From assembly GCA_027596195.1 (NCBI GenBank), contig JADGJG010000366.1:1-22453 (forward strand): 22,453 nt of DNA, written 5' to 3'. The first letter of the stretch is position 1. Each line of letters starts with the position of its first letter. Below, one piece after another: positions 1 through 9,993 of this stretch. A program made the translations under genes and the position numbers. The stretch is from Podochytrium sp. JEL0797. Its lineage: Eukaryota; Chytridiomycota; Chytridiomycetes; Chytridiales; Chytriomycetaceae. The notes beneath the pieces are model-generated. The model was not told the DNA's origin and did not search any database. It saw only the letters and a program-made list of their open reading frames with translations.

Positions 1-86
1 CATATGTACGATGGTGTTCCATGGTCATTTTTTTGCTTCACCACTGCACTGTTAACTGATGGACTGCCCACTTTGTTGTCAAAAAA

Positions 87-1552
87 ATGTCGCAAGTGCA
101 AGTTGCCCTCGCGCCGCCACGCACAAGTTCGCTGCAGCACACGCGGCCCCGCGTCTCGCAGGAAACGGTCGCCTTTGACCACCGAGTGGCCGCCCCCGCG
201 CCCGGGCTTCGCGGACAACTGTGGATTTCGCTCGGCGACGCGGAATCGCTCGTTTCTGCGGATCGCTATTCGGAGCTCGTTTCCACCGAGCTTCGAGGCA
301 GCGTCGAAAAGACGATCCTGCTTGACGTGTCGCGCACGTTTCCCGATCATCCGCTGTTTGCGAGCGAAGAGGGACGCGAGCGGCTGTTTGCCGTGCTGAA
401 GGCGTACGCGCTGTTGGACGTGGACTGCGGATACTGCCAGGGCATGTCGTTTGTCGTGGCCCCGCTTTTGATGCAGAACGAGGTCAAAGACCTCGATGCG
501 CTGCGCATCCTGGTGCGTCTCCTGGACGACACTAAGTCAACCCAAACCGGAAAAAAGCGCTTCGCCCTGCGATCCCTGTTTCTGCCCGAAATGCCGGGTC
601 TCCATCTGCTGCTGCATCAACATTGGGAGCTCGTGCGCGAATTCCTGCCAACCCTGCATGACAAACTAGTTCGCATCGGCATCACACCAACGGCCTACGC
701 ATCACCGTGGTTCCTGACCCTCTTCACGTATTCATTCCCGCTGCCTCTTGTCTTTCGAATCTACGATCTCATCTTGAGCGAAGGCGCCATCCTGATCCTC
801 CTCAAAATCAGTCTGACCCTGCTGCGGCGAAACGAACTGCGTCTCCTCTCTCTCGAAAACGACGATTTCGAAGGCGCGTTGGATCTCCTCAAAGGCTCCA
901 AAGTGTTGGACGTGTACATGTTCAAACGAGAAGGCGATGTGGCGTCGTGCGAAGACTTTACTGGTGGCAACGATCGGTCCGCGAGTGATGTTGGCGAGTT
1001 TTTGAATTTGGACGCGTTTGTGCAAGATGTGCTTGCGTTGGATTCCATCGTGACAGAGTCAGTGTTGGCGAAACTGACTGCATCGTGAGTATTTCGAGAT
1101 TCGAAGCGAATGCGATTAGGTATTGCGCGATTACGAAGGATGGAGAAAGGGGAAGGAATGGAAACAACGCGTCGGGCGCTCTGGATTTGACTCCCATCAA
1201 CTCCTCAATCCAGCAATATCTTCCACCAACATTGCAAAACCAAAAATAACACACCACACCCTCCCCAAACATCAGTTACTTTGCCCAAAAGCAAATCTCC
1301 GCCAACTCGGCCCACGAAATCCAAACCCTACGCGCCAATGTCGAATATATTTCCGTCCAAAACGAATCTCTGTTCCAAGAGACACTTGCACTGCGACTGT
1401 CTGTCTCGAAAATTCAACGCGAATGCGATGCGAGGGTCTCAGAAGCGAACAGCGTCGCTGCCATGGAGATGGAAAAGCGGCGGGCATTGGAGGCGGAGGT
1501 GGAAGAGTTGAGGAGGAGGTTAGAATACGTGGGTGTATCAGAGCAACTATAG
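87..1552 (+). CDS. TBC-domain Rab GTPase-activating protein with C-terminal coiled coil
   Basis: Predicted exons are 87-1084 and 1276-1552 (intron GTGAGT...CAG, 191 bases), giving 424 residues. The first exon encodes a TBC domain, which stimulates GTP hydrolysis by Rab proteins in membrane traffic. Both catalytic fingers are present: the arginine in LLDVSRTFPDH and the glutamine in GYCQGM. Read without splicing the frame stops at TGA 1086-1088, but that stop overlaps a strong GTGAGT donor. The second exon continues in phase (TC|T, Ser) into a charged, Glu/Arg-rich stretch ending at TAG 1550-1552 that looks like a coiled coil. TBC plus coiled coil resembles the EVI5/Gyp5 kind of Rab-GAP; the Rab target cannot be told. 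The start at 87 is the first in-frame ATG and follows an A-run. The domain call is firm; the second exon is inferred from phase and composition. Confidence 0.85.
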
Positions 1553-2566
1553 ACATTGTATTTGTGGGATTGGGTTCATAAATCTTGGTACAACCAAGAT
1601 AATATATTTAAAAATACAGTCGAATTTCTTCCGCATCCAAAACCTCTTCTCCAATACCGTCATCACGCGTACAATATTCTCCGGCTTGACCAACATGTCA
1701 TTCGACCCACAAATCCACGAAACGCGAAACCGCCCCTTAACCTTGTCAAATTCCACAACTTCGCGAAGCTCTCCATTCAGCTCGTCCCTCTGAGTCAGGC
1801 CTTGTAGTCTCACAATGTCACCCTTATTCGTTACGTTAGGAGGCTTGCAGATTAGACTGGCCCTGTTCCACGCACTCCTCTGACAATCGCGAGAGCAATA
1901 ATACACTGCACAGCATCCTTCGCATCTTTTGAGATTCACGCTTGGATCAGAGGTATAGCACTCGATGCAGGCCAACCCGTCGTACAAAATGTCCCAACGT
2001 CTGCATAGGAGCTTTACCCACTCCTTCTTCTCCTGCGAGAGTTCACACCCTGGGTTGATGCGAAACTCACGCGAAAGCTTGGATCCAACACCCGGCAGAT
2101 AAGGCATGTCGCTTTGCTCTAGCATGACTTCAAGCCAGTCTCACAGCGGTTCAAACCACCCACTTTTCTTCGAAACGCAGTCCTTGATGGGAGCTGGTTC
2201 CATGATGAAGACAAATCTTTTCCGGTAGGACCAATACGGCTCCTCTAACTGTTCCGGTGTCAGGGCTTGGAACATTTCGTACGCTTTGTAGCCAGTCTGC
2301 ATCATTTTGCGGTCCCGGACGGGCTCGGCCGAAATGGAAAGACCAAGCGCGTAAATTGACATGGCGATGGCTCGCACGAGAGCGTGTTCTTGTTCGTTCT
2401 TGGCCATGGTCTTGATGAAATCGAGGTCCGAGGCAGTAGCAAACAATGCGCCGTCTCGAAAGTCGGTGTCCAGAATGCGGAGCAAGAGTTCCTTCGTTGG
2501 TACCAGTCCGACAGGTTGGAGTGCAAGTTGGCGGAGGGTTTCGTCTCGCTCTTGGCGCAGGGTCAA
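1547..2566 (-). pseudogene. MYND zinc-finger gene, degenerate copy A
   Basis: Reading leftwards, this unit has an N-terminal region of about 140 residues (motifs SDLDFIKTMAKN, YWSYRKRF), then a Trp/Leu-rich linker, a MYND-type zinc finger (CIEC, CEGC, YYCSRDCQ) and a C-terminal block (RLQGLTQRD, VSWICGSNDMLVKPEN). A TGA at 2141-2143 replaces the Trp codon that copy B keeps in EPLWDWLEV, splitting it into 2141-2566 and 1547-2125. The upstream half has no ATG. In the finger, the segment between the fifth and last cysteine is one residue shorter than in copy B and lacks the zinc-binding His. MYND fingers usually mediate protein-protein contacts; the N-terminal region is unrecognised. The downstream half could still be made as a 192-residue protein from ATG 2125, but the missing ligand argues against a working finger. 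Its last codons after PENIVRV are not shared with copy B. Confidence 0.75.
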
Positions 2567-2579
2567 AGCAGGCCGGTTT

Positions 2580-3222
2580 CACACGCACGACATTCTCCGG
2601 CTTGACCAACATGTCATTCGACCCACAAATCCACGAAACGCGCCACCGCCCCTTCACCATGTCAAATTCCACAACTTCAAGAAACTCTCCGTTTAAATCA
2701 TCTCTCTGAGTCAGCCCTTGTAATCTCACAATGTCGGCCTTATTCCATGGGAGGTTGCAGACTCGACTGTGAATCTTCGCCCACGATTTCTTTTGGCAAT
2801 CGCGAGAGCAGTAGTATACCGCACAGCATCCTTAACACTGTTTGAGCTTGGCACGCGGATCCGATTTTTTACACCCATTGCAAGCGAACCCGTCATAATA
2901 CGCGTTGAAACGACGACACATGTCTCTTAACCACTCCTGCTTCTCCTTCGAGAGTTCCACCTCTGGGTTGATTCGAAACTCGTCTGAGCGTCTTGGCCCA
3001 ACACCCGGTAGGTGAAGCGAAGAATCGCTTCGCCCTCGCATGACCTCAAGCCAGTCCCACAGCGGTTCATACCACCCATGGGGATGGTTCGTGCGAAAGC
3101 GTGTTCTTGGTCGTTCTTGGCCATGCTTTTGATGAAATCGAGGTCCGAGTGTGGCCAAGAGTGTGCCGACGCGAATGTCGCGGTTTGTGAAGCCAAATCC
3201 ACCGAGGATATGCGACATCGAC
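2580..3222 (-). pseudogene. MYND zinc-finger gene, degenerate copy B
   Basis: This is a second, tandem copy of the unit in copy A, same strand and same order. Its MYND finger keeps every ligand (CNGC, QC, GCC, YYCSRDCQ, then His and Cys in WAKIHSRVC), but a TAA at 2832-2834 sits where copy A has a Glu codon inside the finger. The N-terminal part is worse damaged. SDLDFIKSMAKND lies in a different frame from the segments on both sides, and about 75 codons present in copy A between the MAKN region and WYEPLWDW are missing. The C-terminal block (RLQGLTQRD, SWICGSNDMLVKPEN) is intact and runs directly into the head of copy A. Stop, frameshifts and deletion together make this a pseudogene with high likelihood. 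Confidence 0.8.
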
Positions 3223-3319
3223 CAACAGAATAGAATACACGAAATTTATTGCCGAAAGAAAAATAGAATAAATAAAAAACAGCCGCACCGACATCCCCAG
3301 ACACACGGTATACCGAAGC

Positions 3320-4312
3320 TCACCCTCTCCCTCGTTTGATGATGGCCAAGTCGTCGTACATTTCATGATCCTTGACTTGAATGGGCAACTGCGGGCCGTT
3401 GCCGGCCTTCCCCTTGTTTTTGTACCTCCCGCCAGTCTTTTCCTCCGGCATCTTGGCGGCTTGCGCACGCGTTGTTTTGCGCGTGATTGTCTTTTGAGAT
3501 TCAGGGGATATTTCTGCGTTGCGTGATGATCGAGACGTGTGAGAGTGGAATCAAGGAGAGGCAGAAAGAGTGACAACGAAAAATTCCAACAAACCGTGGG
3601 AGATGTCAAAGTTTTCGCGGTCTTCCTTGAGTTTCTTTCTGCGTTCCTCGAGTTGTTGCAGGATTTTGTCGCGAAGGCCTTGCTTTTCGTTCTGTGGGGG
3701 AGCCGGGGAGGTGTCAGCGAGTTTCAGCCGCAGAAGCGAGGCAAATCGGAAATTTTCCAAACGAAGCGGGGGTGACGATGCGGGAAGCAAGGCGGTCTGA
3801 TCCATGATCCTCCAGTGGAAGCGAAAGGAAGAGAAGCAACAGAAACAGCTCCCACACACTCACCAGGTATTCGAGATCATACGCCTCCTTCTCAGCTTTG
3901 TACATTTGCACGGCACATTCGAGCTGGTAGTTTCGGAACAGCTCAGCTTTGGCAATAGCGGCCTGGCGATCGTACTCGAGCTGGGCGACCCGCTGCTCGA
4001 ATTCCGGGAGTGTTCCTGAGAGGTGATTCGAATGAGGCACTGATTCGCAAGACAGAAGCGAACGAAGGGGAGAGCAAGAAGCAATCCTTACCGTCCTGGA
4101 CTTCTCTCAGCTCCTGCTTGAACGCAGCCAGCTTCTCAAAGTAGATTCTGTTCCTGGGTCAGAACACCTTCCCAGAGTGTGGAATGAGACTGAAGAACCC
4201 ACCTCTCCTTAGTCTCTGCAAAGTCTCTCCCAATCAAATCGACCCGATCCAGAAACTCTCTGTGTCGCTTGTCCTTCTTGGACAAAGGCTGGGACGAGTC
4301 GAAGGTGTCCAT
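3320..4312 (-). CDS. Sds3/BRMS1-like subunit of a histone deacetylase corepressor complex
   Basis: Five predicted exons (4312-4203, 4153-4092, 4015-3864, 3691-3595, 3513-3320) join in phase to give 204 residues. The protein is almost wholly helical and charged. KKDKRHREFLDRV is followed by RNRIYFEKLAAFKQEL, then FEQRVAQLEYDRQAAIAKAE, then RDKILQQLEERRKKLKEDRE. This order matches the Sds3-like family, whose yeast and animal members (Sds3, BRMS1, SUDS3) are coiled-coil scaffold subunits of Sin3/Rpd3-type deacetylase complexes. The C-terminus is basic and ends MYDDLAIIKRGRG. The ATG at 4312 was chosen because the open frame further upstream lies opposite Mo25 exon 1 and has no ATG. A poly(A) signal lies 70 bases past the stop (3245-3250, minus strand). 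An extra 5' exon cannot be excluded. Family assignment is from motif memory, not a search. Confidence 0.78.
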
Positions 4313-4333
4313 TCGCAAGATTTTTTTCTCGAA
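4313..4333. promoter_or_regulatory. 21-base gap between divergent start codons
   Basis: The predicted start codons of the Sds3-like gene (minus) and Mo25 (plus) are separated by only 21 bases containing a T-run. Any shared promoter must overlap coding sequence, or the 5' UTRs overlap on opposite strands. No TATA-like box is visible in the gap. This depends on both start choices being right. Confidence 0.5.
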
Positions 4334-6188
4334 ATGTTTGGCTTCTCGCGCGCAAAGAAATCGCCGCTGGACCTCGTCAGGGGAACCAAGGAGAGCATTG
4401 CAAGGCTGGGATTGAGCGACAAACTCAAAGTACCGATCCCTTCTGTCCCTGCGAATACTCACTGCACATCAAGGCAAACCAGGATATTTCAAAGAATCTC
4501 GTCGCAATGAAGGCCATTCTGTACGGTGACGGAGGTGTGATCATATAGAGCGAATCGAATCACTGCTCTCTGATGAAAGCTGATCAAATCTCGCAGTGGC
4601 CGATCCGTCGCCTGAGCTCGTTGCCCAACTTTCTCACGAAGTTTACAACAACGACATCTTGCCCTTGCTGATTGGGAACATCTGGAAACTCGAATTTGAA
4701 GTTGAGTCGTCGATCTGCGACTTTTTGGGGGGATGCGGATGCGCCGGGTCGTGCCGAGTTGACTGGATCGGAATCCGCCCCTCCCCCATTGTCTTCGAAA
4801 ATGCATCACGATGGGCGAACAAAAGTCATTGATATCGATACTCTTCTGCGTCATTAGGCCAAGAAGGATGTCTCCCAAATCTTCAACAACCTCCTCCGAC
4901 GACAAATCGGGACCCGATTCCCAACGGCCGAATATGTCGCCGCGCGACCGGATATCTTGAAAATGTTGATGGCTGGGTATGTCTTGTTTTGGATTCTTTG
5001 GTTCAATGCGATTGGAGGGATTCCTTGGGAATGTTGGGTCGGCCGGCATGCAAGACGACACCCCCCTCCCTTTCCGGGGTAAACAAAGGCGCGAGCTGGA
5101 TAGAACTGGAATACGGCAAAATAGTGTCGTGCTTGATGGGCTGCCGTAACGCGTTGCTGCGGACCCGTTGCCAAGAATCCAATCATGTTTTCTCCTGCCG
5201 TTCATTCCACCAACCAACAAAAAACAGCTACGAAAACCAAGACATTGCCCTCCACTGCGGAATGATCCTACGCGAATGCATCCGCCACGAAATTCTCGCA
5301 AAGCAGATTCTCGACTCGCCCAACTTTTGGAAGTTTTTCGAGTATGTCGAGCTCCCGACTTTCGACGTGGCCTCGGATGCGTTCCAAACGTTCAAGGTTT
5401 GACTGATTTTGTTTAGCTCGGTTTTGTGGCGCGTGTGTCCTGACTTTGATTTTCCCTGGGGGCATTGCAGGACCTGTTGACAAAACACAAGGCAATTGTA
5501 TCGGAGTTCCTGGCGAATCATTACGATGAGGTATATTCTTTTGCTTTTGAATCGATCTGGTCACACATCTCACCCGCTCTCGTTCATGCCAAAAAACACA
5601 GTTCTTTGAAAAATTCTCGCTCCTTCTGAACTCGTCAAACTACGTCACGAAACGGCAATCCCTGAAGGTAAATCAATGCAGATGCGATCCATCTCCTTCT
5701 CACATACGATTCCCCTTCTTCTGGTTCACCTCTTTTGCGACAAAACAGCTCCTTGGCGAAATCCTCCTCGACCGCACAAACTACACCATCATGACGCAAT
5801 ACATTGGCAGCACAGACAACCTCAAACTCATGATGATCTTGCTGCGTGACAAGAGTCGGAATATCCAGTTTGAAGCGTTTCACGTGTTCAAGGTAAGAAT
5901 CGTTTTTTTCTCCCGAGAAGCGTAAAAACTAAACGTTGGCGCTTGCCAATCAGGTGTTTGTCGCGAACCCGAACAAGACGAAACCGATTCTCGACATTCT
6001 GCAGAGGAACAAGGACAAGTTGGCTGCGTATTTAACGCAGTTTCATAATGATCGCGCTGGTGAGTGAACACCCATGCTCCATTTTTGAAATTCCAACACG
6101 CACGTTGACCCGAATTATTTTGTCGTTAGATGACGAGACGTTTGCGGATGAGAAGGCGTTCCTGGTCAAAGCGATTCAGGAGCTGTGA
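4334..6188 (+). CDS. Mo25/Cab39-like scaffold protein (yeast Hym1 family)
   Basis: Ten predicted exons: 4334-4429, 4474-4534, 4597-4700, 4858-4976, 5228-5396, 5471-5530, 5602-5667, 5749-5892, 5954-6059, 6130-6188. Every junction keeps phase and the product is 327 residues, close to the roughly 340 usual for the family. Mo25 proteins are helical-repeat scaffolds that bind STRAD-like pseudokinases and activate Ste20/GCK kinases; fungal Hym1 acts in the RAM/NDR pathway for polarity and cell separation. Conserved blocks run in the family order: [95 protein letters not shown]. Exon 2 may instead start at 4483 (CAG acceptor), losing three residues. An AATAAA lies at 6292-6297. Identification is secure; the first exon ([15 protein letters not shown]) fits the family's N-terminus. 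Confidence 0.93.
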
Positions 6189-6758
6189 GCTGCGGGGTTC
6201 TCTTCAAATTCGTTGTGGATAGAGGGAGGCGAGATGGATCTATGTTGTTTTTTCATATGCTTTTCTCAGCGTGAAGTGAGAGGGGTGTGGGAATAAAGAA
6301 GTGCCTCGCAGTGAACGCGCAGAGAAACAAGCTTGCATCAGGAAACTGCCACTTTCTATTTGAAGGGATTTGAAATGATTTGGCAGATTTGAAATACATT
6401 TCGACAATTCGGCATATTTGGAATGAGAATGAAATGCAATGGATGGAGTTCAAAAACTTCAGAATGATTCTCCCAGTTTTAAAATACATTTTAGTTTACT
6501 GCAAAGAGATTTAAAATTTGTTGAATGATTGTTTGCATTTGATATACATGGAAGCATATTTTGAAAAGTCTCGAATGAATCTCTTCATTTGAGATGAATA
6601 ACAAACACAATTGGAAGAGGCAGAAATAATTCAACACAAATGAAATGCATTAGAACCCGATTCGGAATCTTCCCGGACACTTTGCCCATCCCTTCATATT
6701 CATAGAGAACTGAACTGGTGGATTGATTATATATTCTTTAAAGAATTTTTTTTTAAAA
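6189..6758. repeat. AT-rich spacer with degenerate ATTTGAAATNCATT-like words
   Basis: After the Mo25 poly(A) signal no gene is visible. From about 6365 to 6655 short words related to ATTTGAAATNCATT recur in both orientations, for example near 6368, 6387, 6427, 6476, 6540, 6590 and 6638. They lie just past the 3' end of the transposase remnant, where CACTA-like and related DNA transposons often carry subterminal repeats. This reading is inference; no terminal inverted repeat or target duplication was identified. Confidence 0.4.
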
Positions 6759-8280
6759 TTATATATCCAATGACATTTCATCCAGACTAGCTGAAATTTC
6801 ATTTATATCCATATCCTCATCCTCTGATGAAGAGGGATGGAAATAATCTTCAGTGCTGTTCATGGGAATCAGACTTGATAAATCCCGATCTGAATACATG
6901 TTCAAATATACTTCTCCTGTTCCACCCTCATCTTCATCATCATCTTGGAAATGTGGAATGACATGAACTTTGCGAGTAATTGAATTGATTGGCACCAAAA
7001 CCATTACAGGACGAGCTGATGGCTTGCCCAGTATAAAGAGTCCCGTATTGTTTTGCTGCAGTATTGGCTTTGGTTCATACTTTGTGAGTACAGCAAAAGA
7101 TGTTGTAGTTGTTTGATTAGGGCCATTGGCTGGATGGCTGATTGAGAAAAACATGTTTGCAGCAGCAATGAAATAGTCTGTTCCACCAACTCCTCCCCTG
7201 CTTTTAGCTCGTCTCAAAAGTCTGCCATCATAAATGACAAACATGGGCTCTTTTCCATTGAACAATTGAGCCGCTGTAAAATCAGTCTTTGCCCTTATCA
7301 TATCAATGGATTCAACTCCATCTTCATCATAATCAACAATTTTGAGTGTATTATAAAGTTGAATGATGTTCTAAAAATGACTGTTACTTTTTAAATTTAA
7401 ATATTGATGACATACATTGATGGGGTTGGCCAGGGAAATGTATTGTCGAATTTGAAATTTCAGGTCTGAAAGAAACACTGGGACAGTAAACTGAATGAAT
7501 TCCAATGTTGTCTTCTTTCCAATTGACATTAAAGCAGCTGTTTTGACTTTTGGAAGCTGGGGGCCATAGAAAATCCCTTGACGCTGGACTTTATCAAATT
7601 CAACAGCTTTGCTTATAAGCTTGGCTTTGTCTCGTCTTTCCACATGCATAATCATCTGATGAATTTGAGTAATTAGATCCACACACATAATATTTAATGC
7701 ACCTGTTTACCTGTTTTCCAGCTTCTTTCCTGTTTGTTTTTGCATATGCTGCAACAACATTAATAGTGTGAGACTTTTCCAAATGCTCTGTTGAGTATGC
7801 ATCACCAGCTCCACTATCCCGTATAGCCTTAAGAAAAGATGCCATCATGTGAAGTTTGACAAATTTAAATGACTGAAGGCCATATTTTAGTATTTGAAGA
7901 AGAATTGGTTGATGCATACCTTATGTAGTGATTTAAAAGAATCACACTGAATGAGCTCAGAAAAATGATGCAGCAATTGCTCCACATGCTCCAATGAAGA
8001 TTCCGTGTGACATGGGGCAGTGAGGGACATCACAATGTCGAAAAATACTCGAACACAGACAACTACTTCCTGTGGAACCAAATCAGAAATACAAGGAAGG
8101 ATCTGAGCCATGATACTTTGGTAGTCCTTTTTGGTAAGCTTTGACATATTCATTGCTTCCTTTTTGAAGGGAGTAATTCCAGTATATGAGGATATTCTTG
8201 CAAATCTATTTTTGCTTATCATGATACATTCAAAATTCAAAATGGAAATTCACCTCATATCTGCCCTATCGAGGCCTGCT
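6360..8280 (-). mobile_element. Plavaka-type DNA transposon remnant
   Basis: This block is clearly more AT-rich than the flanking genes. It holds the 3' portion of a Plavaka-like transposase gene followed on its downstream side by short degenerate repeats. Plavaka elements are DNA transposons known mainly from fungi. The left limit is set by the first repeat words and the right limit by where recognisable transposase coding ends; neither is a mapped element end. The tRNA-Gly at 8909 lies about 0.6 kb beyond the recognisable part. Confidence 0.6.
6759..8275 (-). pseudogene. Plavaka-like transposase, 5'-truncated
   Basis: Predicted coding blocks are about 8275-8254, 8205-7920, 7872-7711, 7655-7416 and 7370-6759. 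They join in phase through four short AT-rich GT-AG introns and end at a stop at 6759-6761. The blocks follow the Plavaka C-terminal order: a region around KLTKKDYQSIMAQILPC, then CHTESSLEHVEQLLHHF, then KLHMMASFLKAIRD with STEHLEKSH and a QMIMHVERRDKA segment, and a tail with LVPINSITRKVHVIPHF and acidic residues. Introns and frames are undamaged over about 450 residues. Upstream, however, the frame meets a TAA beside a run of seven A/T bases near 8285, and I could not find the zinc-finger and catalytic N-terminal part. It is therefore either a truncated copy or one whose 5' exons are unrecognised. The family call is from motif memory. Confidence 0.7.
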
Positions 8281-8908
8281 TTCCCATAATTTTTTTATCA
8301 ACTTCTTGATGCATGGAAACAAGTGAGTCCCAAATAGATGTGCCAATCATGACTGAAATTTCGGGAGCTGCTGAGCAATTTCGTCCATTTTCGCCCAATA
8401 CAGCTATAGTTCTTGTAGCTTCTTTGTCCATATATTAATGGGTAAGACCCATGGTGTTGAGGTTCAGTTTCATGGCCATCACCATTGCCACCATAGAATA
8501 TCAGCTCGTTAGGCTGCCTTGAAGAGCTCGCGGTTTTTGCTCTGTTGGTCCTCACCAAAGCCCTGCACCGCAGCCTGGTATTGCTTGAATCTGTTGAGGG
8601 TCGTGTTGGAAAAAATAAAAAATTTGGGTTAGTTGAGTTTTTGACATGGCCCCCTGCAAAAGTGGCAGTCACGTGCAGATTTTGCCATGAATAGTTACGC
8701 GATATAGGTGGTGGAATCCATTTAGTTGTAGGCAAAACGCACCGGCAATTGGTGAATACATTTATTGAATTCCGGCAAATGCATTCATCGCTGCAGCATT
8801 GCAAACATAATAACCTTCCCCACACATCTGATTGCACCCTCTCACCCTCTATCTCTTACTAGTTCTGAAATAATCAATGAGTACAGTACTTTTTTGCTGA
8901 AAGAATAC
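8276..8908. other. Unassigned stretch between transposase remnant and tRNA
   Basis: No gene could be recognised here. The minus strand is open from 8837 to 8298 (179 codons), but its translation lacks any motif I know and does not join the transposase frame. A shorter minus-strand frame starting near 8430 contains MIGTSIWDSLVSMHQEVD and runs to a stop inside the first transposase block; it reads more like protein and may be decayed transposon coding. Neither is called as a gene. Confidence 0.3.
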
Positions 8909-8981
8909 GCACCAGTTGTATAGTGGTTTATTATGCCTGCCTTCCAAGCATGCGACCCGGGTTCGAGTCCCGGCTGGTGCA
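8909..8981 (+). tRNA. tRNA-Gly (anticodon UCC), copy 1
   Basis: This 73-base cloverleaf has a perfect 7-bp acceptor stem (GCACCAG with CTGGTGC, discriminator A), a D-arm containing TAGTGG, an anticodon loop CTTCCAA giving UCC, and a perfect T-arm (CCGGG-TTCGAGT-CCCGG). The T-arm contains a good B-box (GGTTCGAGTCC). There is no intron and no encoded CCA. A pol III terminator-like T-run follows at about 8987-8990. The anticodon stem has one C-U mismatch. The D-arm and anticodon pattern resemble yeast tRNA-Gly(UCC). Confidence 0.92.
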
Positions 8982-9590
8982 TTGGTACTTTTCTGTTTTC
9001 TTTCGCGGGTGTCGGCGGTTCCTCGTTTAGTCTGAAGGTTTTTGATCCTTCGGGCCTCTGGCTCAGCTGGTTCTTCTTCCATTATTTGCTTTATACATGG
9101 CTCTGTGCTGCAGTGGCAGTGCACTCACTTTCGTCATCTCTGGTGGCTTCTTGACAAGTGCCTCCACTCAGTGAGGGAATCGTGACGCTCTCCAGAGAAA
9201 ATGATAATGCGTGTGATAATGCGAAACAGGATGGAATAGCTAATTGCCACTTCATTGTTCACAGGGAACATAAAACCTGCCACCCCTGTTTGCCATTCTT
9301 CAATCGCTGAGAAACACCCCTTCAACGCTGAGGAGAGCACCATCATATCCTCCAAACGCACGAATGTTCAACAACCCGCTTTTTACGCAGCAATCGTTGG
9401 TGTGAGGGGATTGCCATTGCATTGTTGCCACACGATCCCTCCCCAAAGGTCACTGTGAGTATGTGTCGGTATCTCTGGTTCAATTCGCCGCTTTGTAGAG
9501 CACGTCTCTTTGTTTTTAAAAGACTTCTTGTTGTGAATTGTCACCCAGTTTTCTTGAACAGGCCTTCGTGAACATGACTTTGAACATGAT

Positions 9591-9628
9591 CAATCCTGGA
9601 ACCTCAAAGTTACCGGATATGATCTTCC
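9591..9628 (+). repeat. 38-base direct repeat, unit 1
   Basis: This sequence starts CAATCCTGGAACC and ends GATATGATCTTCC. It recurs without a mismatch at 9774-9811, 183 bases further on and in the same orientation. The flanks on both sides are different. It does not lie in any called gene. Confidence 0.9.
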
Positions 9629-9773
9629 GAATCCATTATTCAAATGGATCTTTGTTCAATACAGCACTGACTAAAAACTAATCGGATTCATTACAAATGG
9701 CTTCGTTGCGGCGCACATGCATTGCGGCAATTGTAATAAAACCATTACATCCTTTCCAATCTTATAAGCCTAG

Positions 9774-9811
9774 CAATCCTGGAACCTCAAAGTTACCGGA
9801 TATGATCTTCC
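9774..9811 (+). repeat. 38-base direct repeat, unit 2
   Basis: This is an exact second copy of 9591-9628. The 145 bases between the two units contain no further copy. It could be the footprint of a duplication or a conserved protein- or RNA-binding unit. Confidence 0.9.
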
Positions 9812-9993
9812 ATAAGAAAAGTACTTTGCCACAGTAACGATTAGTCATCAGTCGCTTGGAACTTCACGGAAGCGTTCCCGCGAGACAACCAAGGCTTTGC
9901 TATATATTATATTATATCACACTAAGAAGCATCACTGGGAACGTGTATTCTTCCCCGCTCATCATCATCGGTATGATCCTCAATCGACACTGA

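Larger units (their letters stand above)
8982..9993. other. Gene-poor spacer after tRNA-Gly copy 1
   Basis: I see no supported gene in this kilobase. A 75-codon minus-strand frame (9361-9134) and a 67-codon plus-strand frame (9255-9458) overlap and resemble nothing known to me. The stretch carries the two 38-base repeats listed separately and a TATA-like run at 9900-9917. Confidence 0.4.

Noticed and set aside
1123..1581. 152-codon plus-strand frame as a separate gene
   Set aside because: It covers the TBC intron and reads the coiled-coil exon in the wrong frame.
2141..2834. In-frame TGA and TAA in the MYND genes as codon reassignment
   Set aside because: The two stops replace different residues (Trp and Glu) and come with frameshifts and a deletion. 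All other genes in the window end at normal stops including TGA and TAA. Pseudogenes explain this better.
4136..4462. Longer N-terminal extension of the Sds3-like gene
   Set aside because: The open frame has no ATG and lies exactly opposite Mo25 exon 1, so it is probably a shadow. The ATG at 4312 gives a clean family-like start.
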